Of a stretch of DNA of 64,000 nucleotides, positions 42,138 to 50,791 are shown one piece after another. The notes under the pieces were generated by a model, which did not search any database, had not been told where the DNA came from, and saw nothing but the letters and a program-made list of their open reading frames with translations. Origin of the DNA: Bacteroidetes oral taxon 274 str. F0058 (GTDB taxonomy: Bacteria; Bacteroidota; Bacteroidia; Bacteroidales; Paludibacteraceae); the NCBI GenBank assembly GCA_000163695.1, contig GG774889.1, positions 1,261,941 through 1,325,940 on the forward strand. Reading direction: 5' to 3'. Both the position numbers and the translations under genes were made by a program. The number at the start of each line of letters is the position of its first letter. Position 1 is the stretch's first letter.

Positions 42138-42923
42138 TTAGTTGTTTTTGGAAGGAAATATAAATTTATAAATAATTGCCCCCAACGAAACAGTAGACGC
42201 AGCTATGCTTATGGCATTAGCCAAATGTGCCACCCCTACCCGCTTAGCAACGGTCTGTTGTATGTAAATCACATCGTTGGGTTGAATATAGTAGTATTCG
42301 GAGTTTATGATTTTTTCCGTCCGAAGGTCGAACACTTTTACAACTGTTCCTTTCACAGTAGTTCTGACCAATTTAACCTTAGACCTATCCGCATACATCG
42401 GTAAATCGCCAACCATAGCCAACGCCTGAAAAATCGTAACTTTATCGTGCGGCATAATAACCCTCTTGGATACACCGCCTCCTATTACCGAGAAACTGCG
42501 ATTGACAAGGCTAACATCGACAGATACATATTTGGCTATGTCTCTTTTGAACATATCCTCGAGTTCCGACTTAATCTGTCGTGTGGTTTTACCCAAAACT
42601 TGCAACGAACCTATATACGGATAATATATATCGCCCTGTTCATCTACAACATACAAACAAAGTCGTGATGAAGCTTCATCTGTATTATTATAATCGGAGG
42701 TGTTTTCGTTGCAATTATACAGGGCAATATCTTCCTTATTCAAAGAATAGACTCTGATATTCAGATAATCGCCTTTCTGAACCGCATACTCGCTGAAACC
42801 TACGGTATCCACATAGTTGGGGATACCATCAGAGGGTTTCTGCATATAGTTGAGACTCTTGGTAGTAACGCACGAAAACATACACAAGAATAGCGGTATC
42901 GATAATACTGTTTTACGAAACAC
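42138..42923 (-). CDS. Polysaccharide export lipoprotein (Wza-like), first copy
   Basis: A 261-residue lipoprotein with lipobox FSCV (Cys about 18) and NYMQKP after it. The Poly_export domain (YAVQKGDYLNIRV, TTRQIKSELEDMF), an SLBB segment (SVIGGGVSKRVIMPHDKVTIFQALAMVG), IQPNDVIYIQQ and a C-terminal helix are present. The acidic NENTSDYNNTDEASS insert is longer than in the second copy. It starts a three-gene export unit; only the two Wza-like genes and the kinase are here, with no glycosyltransferase or flippase gene in the window. Confidence 0.9.
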   Translation of the reverse strand: MFRKTVLSIPLFLCMFSCVTTKSLNYMQKPSDGIPNYVDTVGFSEYAVQKGDYLNIRVYSLNKEDIALYNCNENTSDYNNTDEASSRLCLYVVDEQGDIYYPYIGSLQVLGKTTRQIKSELEDMFKRDIAKYVSVDVSLVNRSFSVIGGGVSKRVIMPHDKVTIFQALAMVGDLPMYADRSKVKLVRTTVKGTVVKVFDLRTEKIINSEYYYIQPNDVIYIQQTVAKRVGVAHLANAISIAASTVSLGAIIYKFIFPSKNN

Positions 42924-43007
42924 AATGATTTTATTTTTTTAAGGTCGGATTACGAAATGTTATTTATACGACTACAAAATTAATAAATTTAGCTGTACAT
43001 ATAATAA

Positions 43008-43054
43008 AAATATTTACTAACTGTATTTTCGTCAATTACAATTAGTAAATATTT
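43008..43054. terminator. Long AT-rich inverted repeat before the export genes
   Basis: AAATATTTACTAA (43008-43020) and TTAGTAAATATTT (43042-43054) form a perfect 13-bp inverted repeat. In the minus direction the second arm is followed by Ts, so it may end the barrel gene transcript. A binding site for a regulator of the export genes is the alternative. Confidence 0.5.
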
Positions 43055-43148
43055 ATAGTATTATATCGTTTTTTTTGAGAACAAACTTCTTCTTAAAATC
43101 CCTTTTTCTATCCAACACTCACCATTACACCACAGAGTGTCGAGGAGA

Positions 43149-43880
43149 TTAGAATTGCCATTGATAACCTACTGTTATTCCAAGCACATAATACATATCT
43201 ACAAATCGAGAAGTCAGACCTCGTTTTTCAATATGTGGTTGATGAGGTGGATTTGGGTGAGGTCCTTTGTAGGTATACGGAAAACCGTCGAAGTTGTGGT
43301 TTTCATTATCCATTAGAGCAGCTCTAAAATTGAACTCGGCACCAATCTGAAGTCCGTTTTTGAAATTATATTTATAACCGACACCAAAAGGAATCACGGG
43401 AGTATTCAGATAAACATTACGTTCAGCTTTATAGGTTATATCGTTACCCTTTATATCGCTGAAAGTAACACCTATACCAGCCAAGGCATAAAAATCTAAT
43501 ACCGGGGAAGTTATAGTAAATGGGTGATACTCAACTATAAAAGATGGCTCGAAAACTGTAGACTTAAACTCGTAACTATCGCGTTTACCCGACAATTTGG
43601 CATGGATAACATTGGCACGCAGTTTTATATATTGATAGAAAGAGTAAGCAAAATTACCTTCTACATAGTAGTTGGACTGATATTTGGAATTGCTCGAAAA
43701 AATCCAAGTTCTTTCAATATCCCCAAAGTAGTAACTGTTCCCTCCCGCTAATGTTATAGCAACAGCATTATCATATTGTCCGTACAATCCCCTACGGCTT
43801 ACCGAATGGGTTCTGCGTATTTGGGCGAATATCGACACTGAAACCAATGATAATATACACAAAATGACTAATTTTTTCAT
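43149..43880 (-). CDS. DUF6089-like outer-membrane beta-barrel protein
   Basis: A 243-residue precursor with a signal peptide to IFAQ. The mature part shows NAVAITLAGGNSYYFGDIE near the N-terminus and many amphipathic strands (ALAGIGVTFSDIKG, PFGVGYKYNFKNGLQIG), and ends YVLGITVGYQWQF with a terminal Phe. The pattern fits DUF6089 or a related PorG-like barrel. It may stand with the export genes downstream, though an inverted repeat lies between them. Function unknown. Confidence 0.7.
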   Translation of the reverse strand: MKKLVILCILSLVSVSIFAQIRRTHSVSRRGLYGQYDNAVAITLAGGNSYYFGDIERTWIFSSNSKYQSNYYVEGNFAYSFYQYIKLRANVIHAKLSGKRDSYEFKSTVFEPSFIVEYHPFTITSPVLDFYALAGIGVTFSDIKGNDITYKAERNVYLNTPVIPFGVGYKYNFKNGLQIGAEFNFRAALMDNENHNFDGFPYTYKGPHPNPPHQPHIEKRGLTSRFVDMYYVLGITVGYQWQF

Positions 43881-44165
43881 ATAAATAATTTATTATTTAA
43901 TAAACGTTTGTATTTCACTCGAATATAAAAGTATAATTGTCAAACATATACAACTTAAAGTGATATGACAGATAATATTAGCTCAATTCACAGTCGTGAT
44001 ATAATAATTCCTTTATAAACATAAAACTATAACCAACAACACATAATCGCTCTAAATTATTTGCATTTGAAATAACAATTAAACCGATTTGCAAAGTTAA
44101 TACTTTTTTTAGTATCTTAACCAATAAAATTGAAATTAAATAGTTTTTTTTGCAAAAATCTGTTT

Positions 44166-44654
44166 TTACCTTATTCTGTCAAGAGATTTTACAAGCTTTT
44201 CGTCTCTCCTTATAGCTCTTATTGTCAGTATACTAAGCACCAAATTTATGATATGCAGGAAAAATATTAACGAAAAATTTATATTAAGACTACCATTTAC
44301 TTCCTGCACGGTCTGCAATATTTGCCTGTATGCCGTCACAAAGAACATAATACCAAACAGATAGAACAATACTACCAAAAAAATTATTGACACCGATAAG
44401 AGTACCTGCAAAGAGCGTTTTTTGAACATAAAAATAGCAAACAACGCTACAACAGGTATCAATATCGCCGTGATTGCCAAAAACTTACCCCACAGACCAC
44501 CTATTCCGACACACAGGCATTTTAGAAAGTCGAAAGCGTAAATTTTCGAGAGACCTACATCGGGAGAACATACCCCCATAATAGGGAAACAAAGTATCAA
44601 AACTCCCAAAACTGTAATTATCAACAAATAAACTGTTTGTATTCTCTGTATCAT
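44166..44654 (-). CDS. DUF4293 membrane protein
   Basis: A 162-residue protein with four membrane helices (first IQTVYLLIITVLGVLILCFP) and a short basic cytoplasmic tail (IRRDEKLVKSLDRIR). It matches the Bacteroidota DUF4293 family, whose role is unknown. It follows the HAD hydrolase gene by 38 bases on the same strand. Confidence 0.85.
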   Translation of the reverse strand: MIQRIQTVYLLIITVLGVLILCFPIMGVCSPDVGLSKIYAFDFLKCLCVGIGGLWGKFLAITAILIPVVALFAIFMFKKRSLQVLLSVSIIFLVVLFYLFGIMFFVTAYRQILQTVQEVNGSLNINFSLIFFLHIINLVLSILTIRAIRRDEKLVKSLDRIR

Positions 44655-44692
44655 CTGATTATAATTATTTTATATTAAAAACATACTATTTT

Positions 44693-45112
44693 TTACGATA
44701 AAACTCTTCTTAAGAAGCCTTTTCGTTTCGATTTTCTCTCTATACCTGTCGTGCTCAGTACGCTTTGCCACGACTCTCTGTTAGATATCATTCTGTAAAT
44801 CAGTCCCCAATCGGGTAATCCACCAATATTTCTGTCGTCAATAAAAACATCTACCGATATTTTGCGGGGCTTTGGTTCATCGGCAATTTCGGGGTGAAGT
44901 TTATTGACGGCATAAAACTCGACTCCCTGCCGACGGCAATATTCGACGGCTTCGTCGAGCAGTTTTCCCTCGCGTACCGTCCAAAGTATCACTTGATGCT
45001 GATCTTCGTATATCAACCTTTTGAGCACATCTATTGCAAACGGAATAGGTTTGCCTATGTAGGGATAAGCCTCTTCTACTATTGTACCGTCAAAATCTAC
45101 TGCTATTTTCAT
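44693..45112 (-). CDS. HAD-like hydrolase (BT0820-type)
   Basis: A 139-residue small HAD phosphatase. It opens with the catalytic DFDGT motif (KIAVDFDGTIVEE), has HQVILWTVREGKLLDEAVEYC as the second motif region, and ends with the acidic FIDDRN motif. It has no cap domain of any size. Substrate unknown; family relatives from Bacteroides have solved structures without an assigned role. Cytoplasmic, in a run of four genes from recR to DUF4293. Confidence 0.85.
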   Translation of the reverse strand: MKIAVDFDGTIVEEAYPYIGKPIPFAIDVLKRLIYEDQHQVILWTVREGKLLDEAVEYCRRQGVEFYAVNKLHPEIADEPKPRKISVDVFIDDRNIGGLPDWGLIYRMISNRESWQSVLSTTGIERKSKRKGFLRRVLS

Positions 45113-45133
45113 AAAATTCTGATAATCGGAAAA

Positions 45134-45592
45134 TTATTCGACAATTTCGTTATTTTCGGGCATAAATACAGCCATCTCCTGCTCTAACCGATTATGCGTA
45201 GGAATACACAATACCAAAATAATCAATTCTATACCAATAAGATATAGCATATCGTTAAGTTTGCAGACGAAGAAAAGTATTATTGCACACAATAATCCTA
45301 TCATTATGAACAAGATACGAATACGCGAAATATTTATGTAGCCTCTTATCTTATCTTCGTGAGCTCCATAAGTCGATATTTTTGCCAAACGTCTCTTAAA
45401 TAGGCTCAACGACAGCGGTATGGATATCAGCACGTAAAGAATAACAATGGTTTTCAATACATTGACAACCGAAGGCGAAACCTCAGAAATATACATAGCC
45501 GCAATATAACCGATAAGTACACCTAAAAGTGCCACACCGACGGCAAAAACAAAATCGTATTTCAACTGTTTATGTGTTTTACTGAAACCCAT
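45134..45592 (-). CDS. Membrane protein of unknown function, four helices
   Basis: A 152-residue protein with four membrane helices in two pairs (FAVGVALLGVLIGYIAAMY, VLKTIVILYVLISIPLSLS, RIRILFIMIGLLCAIILFF and LYLIGIELIILVLCI). A polar loop with LFKRRLAKIS lies between the pairs. I do not recognise the family. It starts 12 bases after recR ends, which suggests co-expression, but no recombination role follows from that. Confidence 0.72.
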   Translation of the reverse strand: MGFSKTHKQLKYDFVFAVGVALLGVLIGYIAAMYISEVSPSVVNVLKTIVILYVLISIPLSLSLFKRRLAKISTYGAHEDKIRGYINISRIRILFIMIGLLCAIILFFVCKLNDMLYLIGIELIILVLCIPTHNRLEQEMAVFMPENNEIVE

Positions 45593-45604
45593 CTCACAAT
45601 CAAC

Positions 45605-46222
45605 TTATAATGAATACTTTATCCTATTAACAATGCTTCTTCCGAGGGTAATTTCGTCGGCATATTCCAGAGAGTTACCAACCGCCACACCACGTGCAAT
45701 GGTAGATATTTCAATATTGTAATCGGCAAGTTTCTTGTAGATATACAGACAGGTCGTATCGCCCTCCATATCGGGCGAAAGAGCAAGAATCACCTCATCT
45801 ATGCCGCCTTCTGCAACACGTTGTACAAGCGCAGGTATATCCAAATCGGCAGGACCTATACCGTTCATTGGCGATATTACTCCTCCGAGTACGTGATAAA
45901 CACCGTTAAACTGTGCCGTATTTTCTACTGCCATCACATCAGCAACACTCTCTACGACACATATCAACCTATGGTTGCGTTTGGTATTGATACATATCTC
46001 GCACAAATCGTTGTCGCATATATTATTACACACCCTACATTTAGAGACCTCCGCACGAAACCTGAGTATCGAATTACCCAGATTCATAGCATCGGCTTCG
46101 TCCTCTTTGAGTAGATGAAGAGCATAACGAAGAGCCGTCTTACGACCGACACCGGGAAGCCGATGAAACTCGTTTACCAAGTTTTCGAGCAGTTCAGACG
46201 GATATTTTACTTCGTTCATCAA
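45605..46222 (-). CDS. recR: Recombination protein RecR
   Basis: A 205-residue DNA-repair protein. A helix-hairpin-helix (FHRLPGVGRKTALRYALHLL), a four-Cys zinc finger (CRVCNNICDNDLCEIC) and a Toprim domain with LICVVESVADVMAVE and LALSPDMEGDTT are in order, with the Walker-B-like TLGRSI end. It works with RecO and RecF in loading RecA at gaps. Length matches the family. First gene of a four-gene minus-strand run. Confidence 0.96.
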   Translation of the reverse strand: MMNEVKYPSELLENLVNEFHRLPGVGRKTALRYALHLLKEDEADAMNLGNSILRFRAEVSKCRVCNNICDNDLCEICINTKRNHRLICVVESVADVMAVENTAQFNGVYHVLGGVISPMNGIGPADLDIPALVQRVAEGGIDEVILALSPDMEGDTTCLYIYKKLADYNIEISTIARGVAVGNSLEYADEITLGRSIVNRIKYSL

Positions 46223-46281
46223 ACAAAAATCTTTATAAATCGGCTAACAGAAAAGATAAAAAACAAAGGTTGTGAAAAACA

Positions 46282-47820
46282 TTAACCCACAATAAGTTTT
46301 ACAAAAGTACTATTGTTGCCTTTAATAGTTTTCACAAAATATATACCTACCGGAAACGCCGTAACATCTATGGTTTTCGTATTGCCTTCGGAGACTAATT
46401 TGCCTTGATTGTCGTACAGATACCATTTGTCCACATCGGTTGCAAATGTTGTAACGCTTCTTGTGGGGTTTGGATAAAGTTTTACCGACATCAAGGTTGT
46501 AATCTGCTCAAGATTGGTCATAATCGGGTTTTCTCCATTACGAAAAGTCCAATTTTTACTTTTGGCACGGCTTATATCTTCCGATGAATACCTGTTGCCC
46601 TCGTGCGAATCGCTATCCTCTGAGTTGAGATACACTACAACACTTTCGTCGGCAGCACTACGCACTCCAAGACTTTCGGTAAAAAGACGGCAACCTTCGA
46701 GCGAGATTTTATTATGGTCTACAACAATATTATTCAATGCCTTACATCCTTCTACGGATAACGTAGTCAACTGATTGTGGTCGCAAGCCAAACCTTGCAA
46801 TAAAGTATTGTTTTTCAGCTTAATATTGACAATATTATTATAACTGCAGCTCAAAGACTCGAGTAAGGGATTGTTTTCGAGGTTCAACTCTGTGAGCTTA
46901 TTGTCGCCACAGCTAAGTATAGCCAGTTGTTTGAGCACAGACAAATCCAAGACAGACAGTTGATTGGAGAAACAATATAACTCTTTTAGCTGCTTGTTGT
47001 GAGTAAGGTCGAGGTTGCTGATACTATTCAATTTACAATTGAGCTCTATAAGTTTTGAATTGGCTTTCAAGTCTATGTTTTTCAACAAGTTATCTCCACA
47101 ATACAGCTTTTTGAGCAACGTATTGTTTTTCAAGTCTATCTGAGACAGGTTACATCCTTCGCAGTATAGCTCAGACAACTTTGTGTTTTGCGATACATCG
47201 AGCGAACCTAACTTGTTTTTACTTGCATTCATTATAGCAAGATTTTTGCACGTAGCGACACTCAGCGAAGTAAGTTTATTTTTATAACATCCTAATTCTA
47301 TGAGCTTTACAGCTCCCATCAGGTCGAGAGAAGATATTCGGTTTCCTTGGCAATATAGCAACAGCAGTTCGGAGGCAGTGCCGAGCGTCAGTGTCTCTAT
47401 TTCATTATTATCGCAGTACAGCCGAGCTAAGCGTTCGTTTTTGGAGACATCAAGGTTTTTCAATTTGTTTATATCGCATTTGAGTACCAGTAGCGACTTT
47501 GCCTTAGAGCAGTCGAGCTCGGTCAGCTCCATCGACGAACACTCTATACCCAACAAATCGCCCTCCAAGACAAGCGTAGGAGAGGCAACCGGCAGCGTAA
47601 GTTCTACAGAGGTTGGCTTCGAGACATCGGACGATACGGTATATTTCTTCTTTTCGCCACTGCCGAGGTCTATCTGCACACTTTTACTTTTTGCCGATAT
47701 ACTGAGGCGAATGGAGGTATTTTTGCCAAGATTGCTTTTGAGTATTATCTGTTCGTTATTTTGAGCACCGGACAACAAAAACCCTCCCAGCAAAAATAAT
47801 GCTATAAAAATTTTTTTCAT
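46282..47820 (-). CDS. Secreted leucine-rich-repeat protein with T9SS type A C-terminus
   Basis: A 512-residue precursor with a signal peptide (FLLGGFLLSGAQ). About 90-375 are leucine-rich repeats of 21-22 residues, repeating LxxLDLSxNxxLxxLYCxxN, with many Cys and Asn at fixed positions (LKKLYCGDNLLKNIDL, LKELYCFSNQLSVLDL). The end has YPNPTRSVTTFA, DNQGKLVSEG and FPVGIYFVKT, the hallmark of type IX secretion CTDs. It is likely a surface protein for binding host or other proteins. Its upstream region carries a TATCTTTG -7 box at 47899-47906. Confidence 0.88.
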   Translation of the reverse strand: MKKIFIALFLLGGFLLSGAQNNEQIILKSNLGKNTSIRLSISAKSKSVQIDLGSGEKKKYTVSSDVSKPTSVELTLPVASPTLVLEGDLLGIECSSMELTELDCSKAKSLLVLKCDINKLKNLDVSKNERLARLYCDNNEIETLTLGTASELLLLYCQGNRISSLDLMGAVKLIELGCYKNKLTSLSVATCKNLAIMNASKNKLGSLDVSQNTKLSELYCEGCNLSQIDLKNNTLLKKLYCGDNLLKNIDLKANSKLIELNCKLNSISNLDLTHNKQLKELYCFSNQLSVLDLSVLKQLAILSCGDNKLTELNLENNPLLESLSCSYNNIVNIKLKNNTLLQGLACDHNQLTTLSVEGCKALNNIVVDHNKISLEGCRLFTESLGVRSAADESVVVYLNSEDSDSHEGNRYSSEDISRAKSKNWTFRNGENPIMTNLEQITTLMSVKLYPNPTRSVTTFATDVDKWYLYDNQGKLVSEGNTKTIDVTAFPVGIYFVKTIKGNNSTFVKLIVG

Positions 47821-47973
47821 TCAGGCATAAAATGTTTAGTACAAAATATTGATAAAAAGTATTTTAACGATATAAAACAGGTTCGTTACAAAATGGCACA
47901 AAGATATAAAATATTTTTCTATTTTGTGCGACTTTTACCCGTCATATTTAGCAATTTAGGTAAATTTAAGAAA

Positions 47974-48540
47974 TCAACATTCATTCTCGATAATATACGC
48001 ACCGACAATCTCTCCATAAAAAGCGGTATGTAAATCTCTGTTATTACCATAAAAACTGCTGTCGACATTCTTCGGGTACATAGTATCAGGGATATCCCCT
48101 GCACAGATAAAATCCTCAATATCTTGCGTTTGCCGATATATCACTCTACATTCGAGTGTAAGCGGCAGCTCGGCAATACCGCATACGTTTACATTGGGAC
48201 TTTCGACAGTGTGTAGTCCGAGAGCGGTTATCTTGTCTTCGGTACGCCCAGAGTGTCTTCCGAGGTAAGAGATAATGTCTTGCGGTCGCTTGCCTTGCGG
48301 TATATTAACGGTAAATTGGGGATTTTTCGTCAATAGTTCGTGTGTAAATCTGCCTGTTCGCACGAATGTAATAAAAATAGGCTTATTCCATTCTACCCCA
48401 AGCATTCCCCACGATATAGCCATCGCGTTTATACGCCCTGCGTCAGAAGTTGTCAGGACAACCCCTTTGCGAAGCTCTTCAAGAATATGAGTCTGATAAT
48501 CGGTTATTTCGATTATTCTTTTCACAAATTTATTTGCCAT
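47974..48540 (-). CDS. Flavin reductase-like FMN-binding protein
   Basis: A 188-residue split-barrel protein. RKGVVLTTSDAGRINAMAISWGMLGVEWNKPIFITFVR fits the flavin reductase domain (PF01613), in which the first part binds FMN. HSGRTEDKITALGL near 100 is the usual middle. It probably passes electrons from NADH or NADPH through FMN to a partner, which is not identifiable. No Cys-rich or extra domain. It lies 17 bases after the GNAT gene. Confidence 0.85.
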   Translation of the reverse strand: MANKFVKRIIEITDYQTHILEELRKGVVLTTSDAGRINAMAISWGMLGVEWNKPIFITFVRTGRFTHELLTKNPQFTVNIPQGKRPQDIISYLGRHSGRTEDKITALGLHTVESPNVNVCGIAELPLTLECRVIYRQTQDIEDFICAGDIPDTMYPKNVDSSFYGNNRDLHTAFYGEIVGAYIIENEC

Positions 48541-48557
48541 AATATATTATATATAAG

Positions 48558-49070
48558 TTATTTTAACAATATTTTTTCGAACGCTTTACGCGGTGCACCA
48601 CGATAATATACCTCTCCGCAATATATATAACCGAGCTTCTCGATAATACGAAGCATAGCTATATTGTCGTAATTGGTATCTACCCTGATGCTATAAATAT
48701 GGTTGGCAAGGCTTATCTCTTCGGCTTTACAGAGCATTATGCAGCCGAATCCCTTACCCTTTGCCTGTGGACTCACCGCCATTCTATGCACAGTCGTATA
48801 TGGTTGATTGCTAAGCCAACAACCCTCTATGTCGTAATATGCAGGCTCTCCCTCGAATGAAACTGCCATATATCCTGACACTTCGCCCTTATACAAAAGT
48901 AGTTGTCCCATATTATCGGCTATATCCGTCTCTATGGTCTGAATATCGGGATATCCGTCTTGCCACTGACTGCTCCCCTCTCGCTTGCGTACCTCTTTGG
49001 CAAATAAGATAATATCCCAGATTGCGGATATATCCGATATTTGTGCCGGTCGAAAAGCTATATCGTACAT
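48558..49070 (-). CDS. GNAT-family N-acetyltransferase
   Basis: A 170-residue acetyltransferase. VHRMAVSPQAKGKGFGCIMLCKAEE is motif A, with the Q/RxxGxG/A acetyl-CoA loop as KGKGFG, and RIIEKLGYIYCGEVYY is motif B. The N-terminus (FRPAQISDISAIWDII) is the usual first strand-helix. The substrate is unknown; small GNAT proteins acetylate antibiotics, amines or protein N-termini. Cytoplasmic, first of a two-gene unit with the flavin reductase. Confidence 0.85.
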   Translation of the reverse strand: MYDIAFRPAQISDISAIWDIILFAKEVRKREGSSQWQDGYPDIQTIETDIADNMGQLLLYKGEVSGYMAVSFEGEPAYYDIEGCWLSNQPYTTVHRMAVSPQAKGKGFGCIMLCKAEEISLANHIYSIRVDTNYDNIAMLRIIEKLGYIYCGEVYYRGAPRKAFEKILLK

Positions 49071-49132
49071 TTTATCAACTGATTATAAGCAGCAACCAAT
49101 TATATATAGCCCCTAAAAACAGTATTCCGTCA

Positions 49133-49888
49133 TTAATTTGTTATTCGCATTCGCTCCCATAAACACTGCGGTATCATACGCCAGACGGCAACCAGAATAC
49201 GATACCGCCAATCGATAGTAATAACGCGTTGTCGTCGGTTGATAGCACGCACTATCTTGTCGGCTACCTTCTGCGGAGTCATCAGCATAGGATATTTTTT
49301 AGTACCATCGAGTAGATCTGTTTTTACAAAACCCGGACGTATCTCGGTAAAGTGTATCTTTGCCTTCTCCATATGGGCAAGTTGCGCCAAGGCATCAAGA
49401 TATGTCCTCTGAAATCGCTTGGTAGCCGAGTATGCGGGAGCTACTCCTATGCCCCTCGTGCCGGCAATAGAGCTAATGGCAGCAATATGTCCGCCATTGT
49501 TATCGCTGAAATATCTGTATGCCGTATCTATCATACGAACAAAACCCAAAGCATTGGTAGCCGTAGTTTTCAGCTCATATTCAGGCTCCAATACAAGACT
49601 CTGAAACCCAACTCCTGAGGTGAGCACAAATAGGTTCATTCCGCCCATATCGGCAATCAATTGATGGAGTTTATTTATAGAATCGTCTACATTGACATCT
49701 ATTACACTCGTAAAAACCCTGTCATAATCAAGCGCCCTGAGACGCTCAAGCTCTTCTGTTCGGCGACCTGCCACTCCGATGGTATACCCTTCGGCAAGCA
49801 GGCGTTTGGCAATTTCTCTGCCGATACCCGAAGTTGCACCAACCACAATAGCTTTTTTTACTTCATCAACAGCAATAGTATTCCGCAT
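49133..49888 (-). CDS. Short-chain dehydrogenase/reductase
   Basis: A 251-residue classical SDR. I use the ATG at 49888, which has AGAAAGG just upstream as a good ribosome binding site; a TTG seven codons earlier is weaker. NAD(P) is bound by VGATSGIGREIA, with the catalytic Ser in ISSIAG and YSATK as the YxxxK motif. An extra C-terminal helix (ILVAVWRMIPQCLWERM) is hydrophobic and may lie on the membrane. The substrate cannot be told. Likely cytoplasmic; stands alone. Confidence 0.88.
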   Translation of the reverse strand: MRNTIAVDEVKKAIVVGATSGIGREIAKRLLAEGYTIGVAGRRTEELERLRALDYDRVFTSVIDVNVDDSINKLHQLIADMGGMNLFVLTSGVGFQSLVLEPEYELKTTATNALGFVRMIDTAYRYFSDNNGGHIAAISSIAGTRGIGVAPAYSATKRFQRTYLDALAQLAHMEKAKIHFTEIRPGFVKTDLLDGTKKYPMLMTPQKVADKIVRAINRRQRVITIDWRYRILVAVWRMIPQCLWERMRITN

Positions 49889-50041
49889 ACACCTTTCTTT
49901 TTTAATCAATTAACTATAACACAAATACAACTCACACGCCTACTCGGAAGAGCATCGGAAAGTTAAGCGACAACAAAGTTATGAAATATATTCCGAACCA
50001 TTGCCATAAATCCGATAACTTTAATCTATTTTCACAACAAA

Positions 50042-50068
50042 AAAAGAACTCCGTTTGAGAGTTCTTTT
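50042..50068 (-). terminator. Terminator after sodB
   Basis: AAAAGAACTC (50042-50051) pairs with GAGTTCTTTT (50059-50068), 10 bp, with A/T tracts on both sides. It lies 19 bases after the sodB stop on the minus strand. Confidence 0.82.
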
Positions 50069-50087
50069 CCATTGAGTAATCAGATAA

Positions 50088-50663
50088 TCAATATCTCTTT
50101 TCGACCTCTGCCCAAGATATAATCTTCCACAGTTCTTTGAGGTGGTCGGCACGGCGATTTTGATAATCGAGGTAATAGGCGTGCTCCCAAACATCTATGC
50201 CCAAGATAGGCTTAAGTCCTTTGGCAACGGGGTTACCTGCATTTTGTTCTTTGGTAATCTGCAATTTACCTTCTTTATCGGCGGCGAGCCACGCCCAACC
50301 GGAACCAAACAGCGAGGTTGCTGCAGTCTCGAACTCGCTACGGAAGTTTTCGAAACTACCCCACGCCTCTTCGATAGCTTTTAACAGCCGACCGCTCGGG
50401 CGACCTTCAGATTTGGGGGCAAACTGTGTGAAATAGTAGTTGTGGTTCAATGTCTGACCGGCGTTATTGAACAAAGCTCCGTCGGATTCGCGTACTATGG
50501 TTTCCAAATCGGCATTTTCGAACTTAGTACCTTGTATGAGGTTGTTCAGGTTGTTTACATAGGTGGCAAGGTGTTTGCCGTGATGCAAATTAATCGTAGT
50601 TTCCGATATAACAGGTTCCAATGCATTTGCAGGATAAGGTAATACTATCAATTCGTGTTTCAT
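50088..50663 (-). CDS. sodB: Superoxide dismutase (Fe/Mn)
   Basis: A 191-residue cytoplasmic superoxide dismutase. The metal ligands are His in INLHHGKH, His in TLNHNYYF, and Asp and His in GIDVWEHAYY. FNNAGQTLNH carries the Gln that in Fe-type enzymes tunes the metal; Porphyromonas relatives with almost the same sequence are cambialistic, so both Fe and Mn may work. It has no signal peptide. It has its own promoter and terminator and so forms a single-gene unit. Confidence 0.96.
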   Translation of the reverse strand: MKHELIVLPYPANALEPVISETTINLHHGKHLATYVNNLNNLIQGTKFENADLETIVRESDGALFNNAGQTLNHNYYFTQFAPKSEGRPSGRLLKAIEEAWGSFENFRSEFETAATSLFGSGWAWLAADKEGKLQITKEQNAGNPVAKGLKPILGIDVWEHAYYLDYQNRRADHLKELWKIISWAEVEKRY

Positions 50664-50712
50664 ATCAGATAAATTTATTTTTTTAATTAATACTTACTGT
50701 TTTTATTTTGTG

Positions 50713-50720
50713 CAAAGGTA
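50713..50720 (-). promoter_or_regulatory. Promoter -7 box of sodB
   Basis: TACCTTTG on the minus strand, 50 bases before the sodB start. The -33 box is not obvious. Confidence 0.5.
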
Positions 50721-50791
50721 TAATAAATTTTACTTATACCGAAGATATTTTTATAAAAAAAATTAATGACTGCTTTCGTTGCATATATCGA

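Noticed and set aside
43115..43140. ACACTC/GAGTGT stem just after the DUF6089-like gene
   Set aside because: Only six base pairs and no T tract; the inverted repeat at 43008-43054 is the better terminator.
46282..47820. Short repeats that looked like a CRISPR array
   Set aside because: They are codons of leucine-rich repeats with 21-22 residue spacing and variable bases; no spacers or cas genes.
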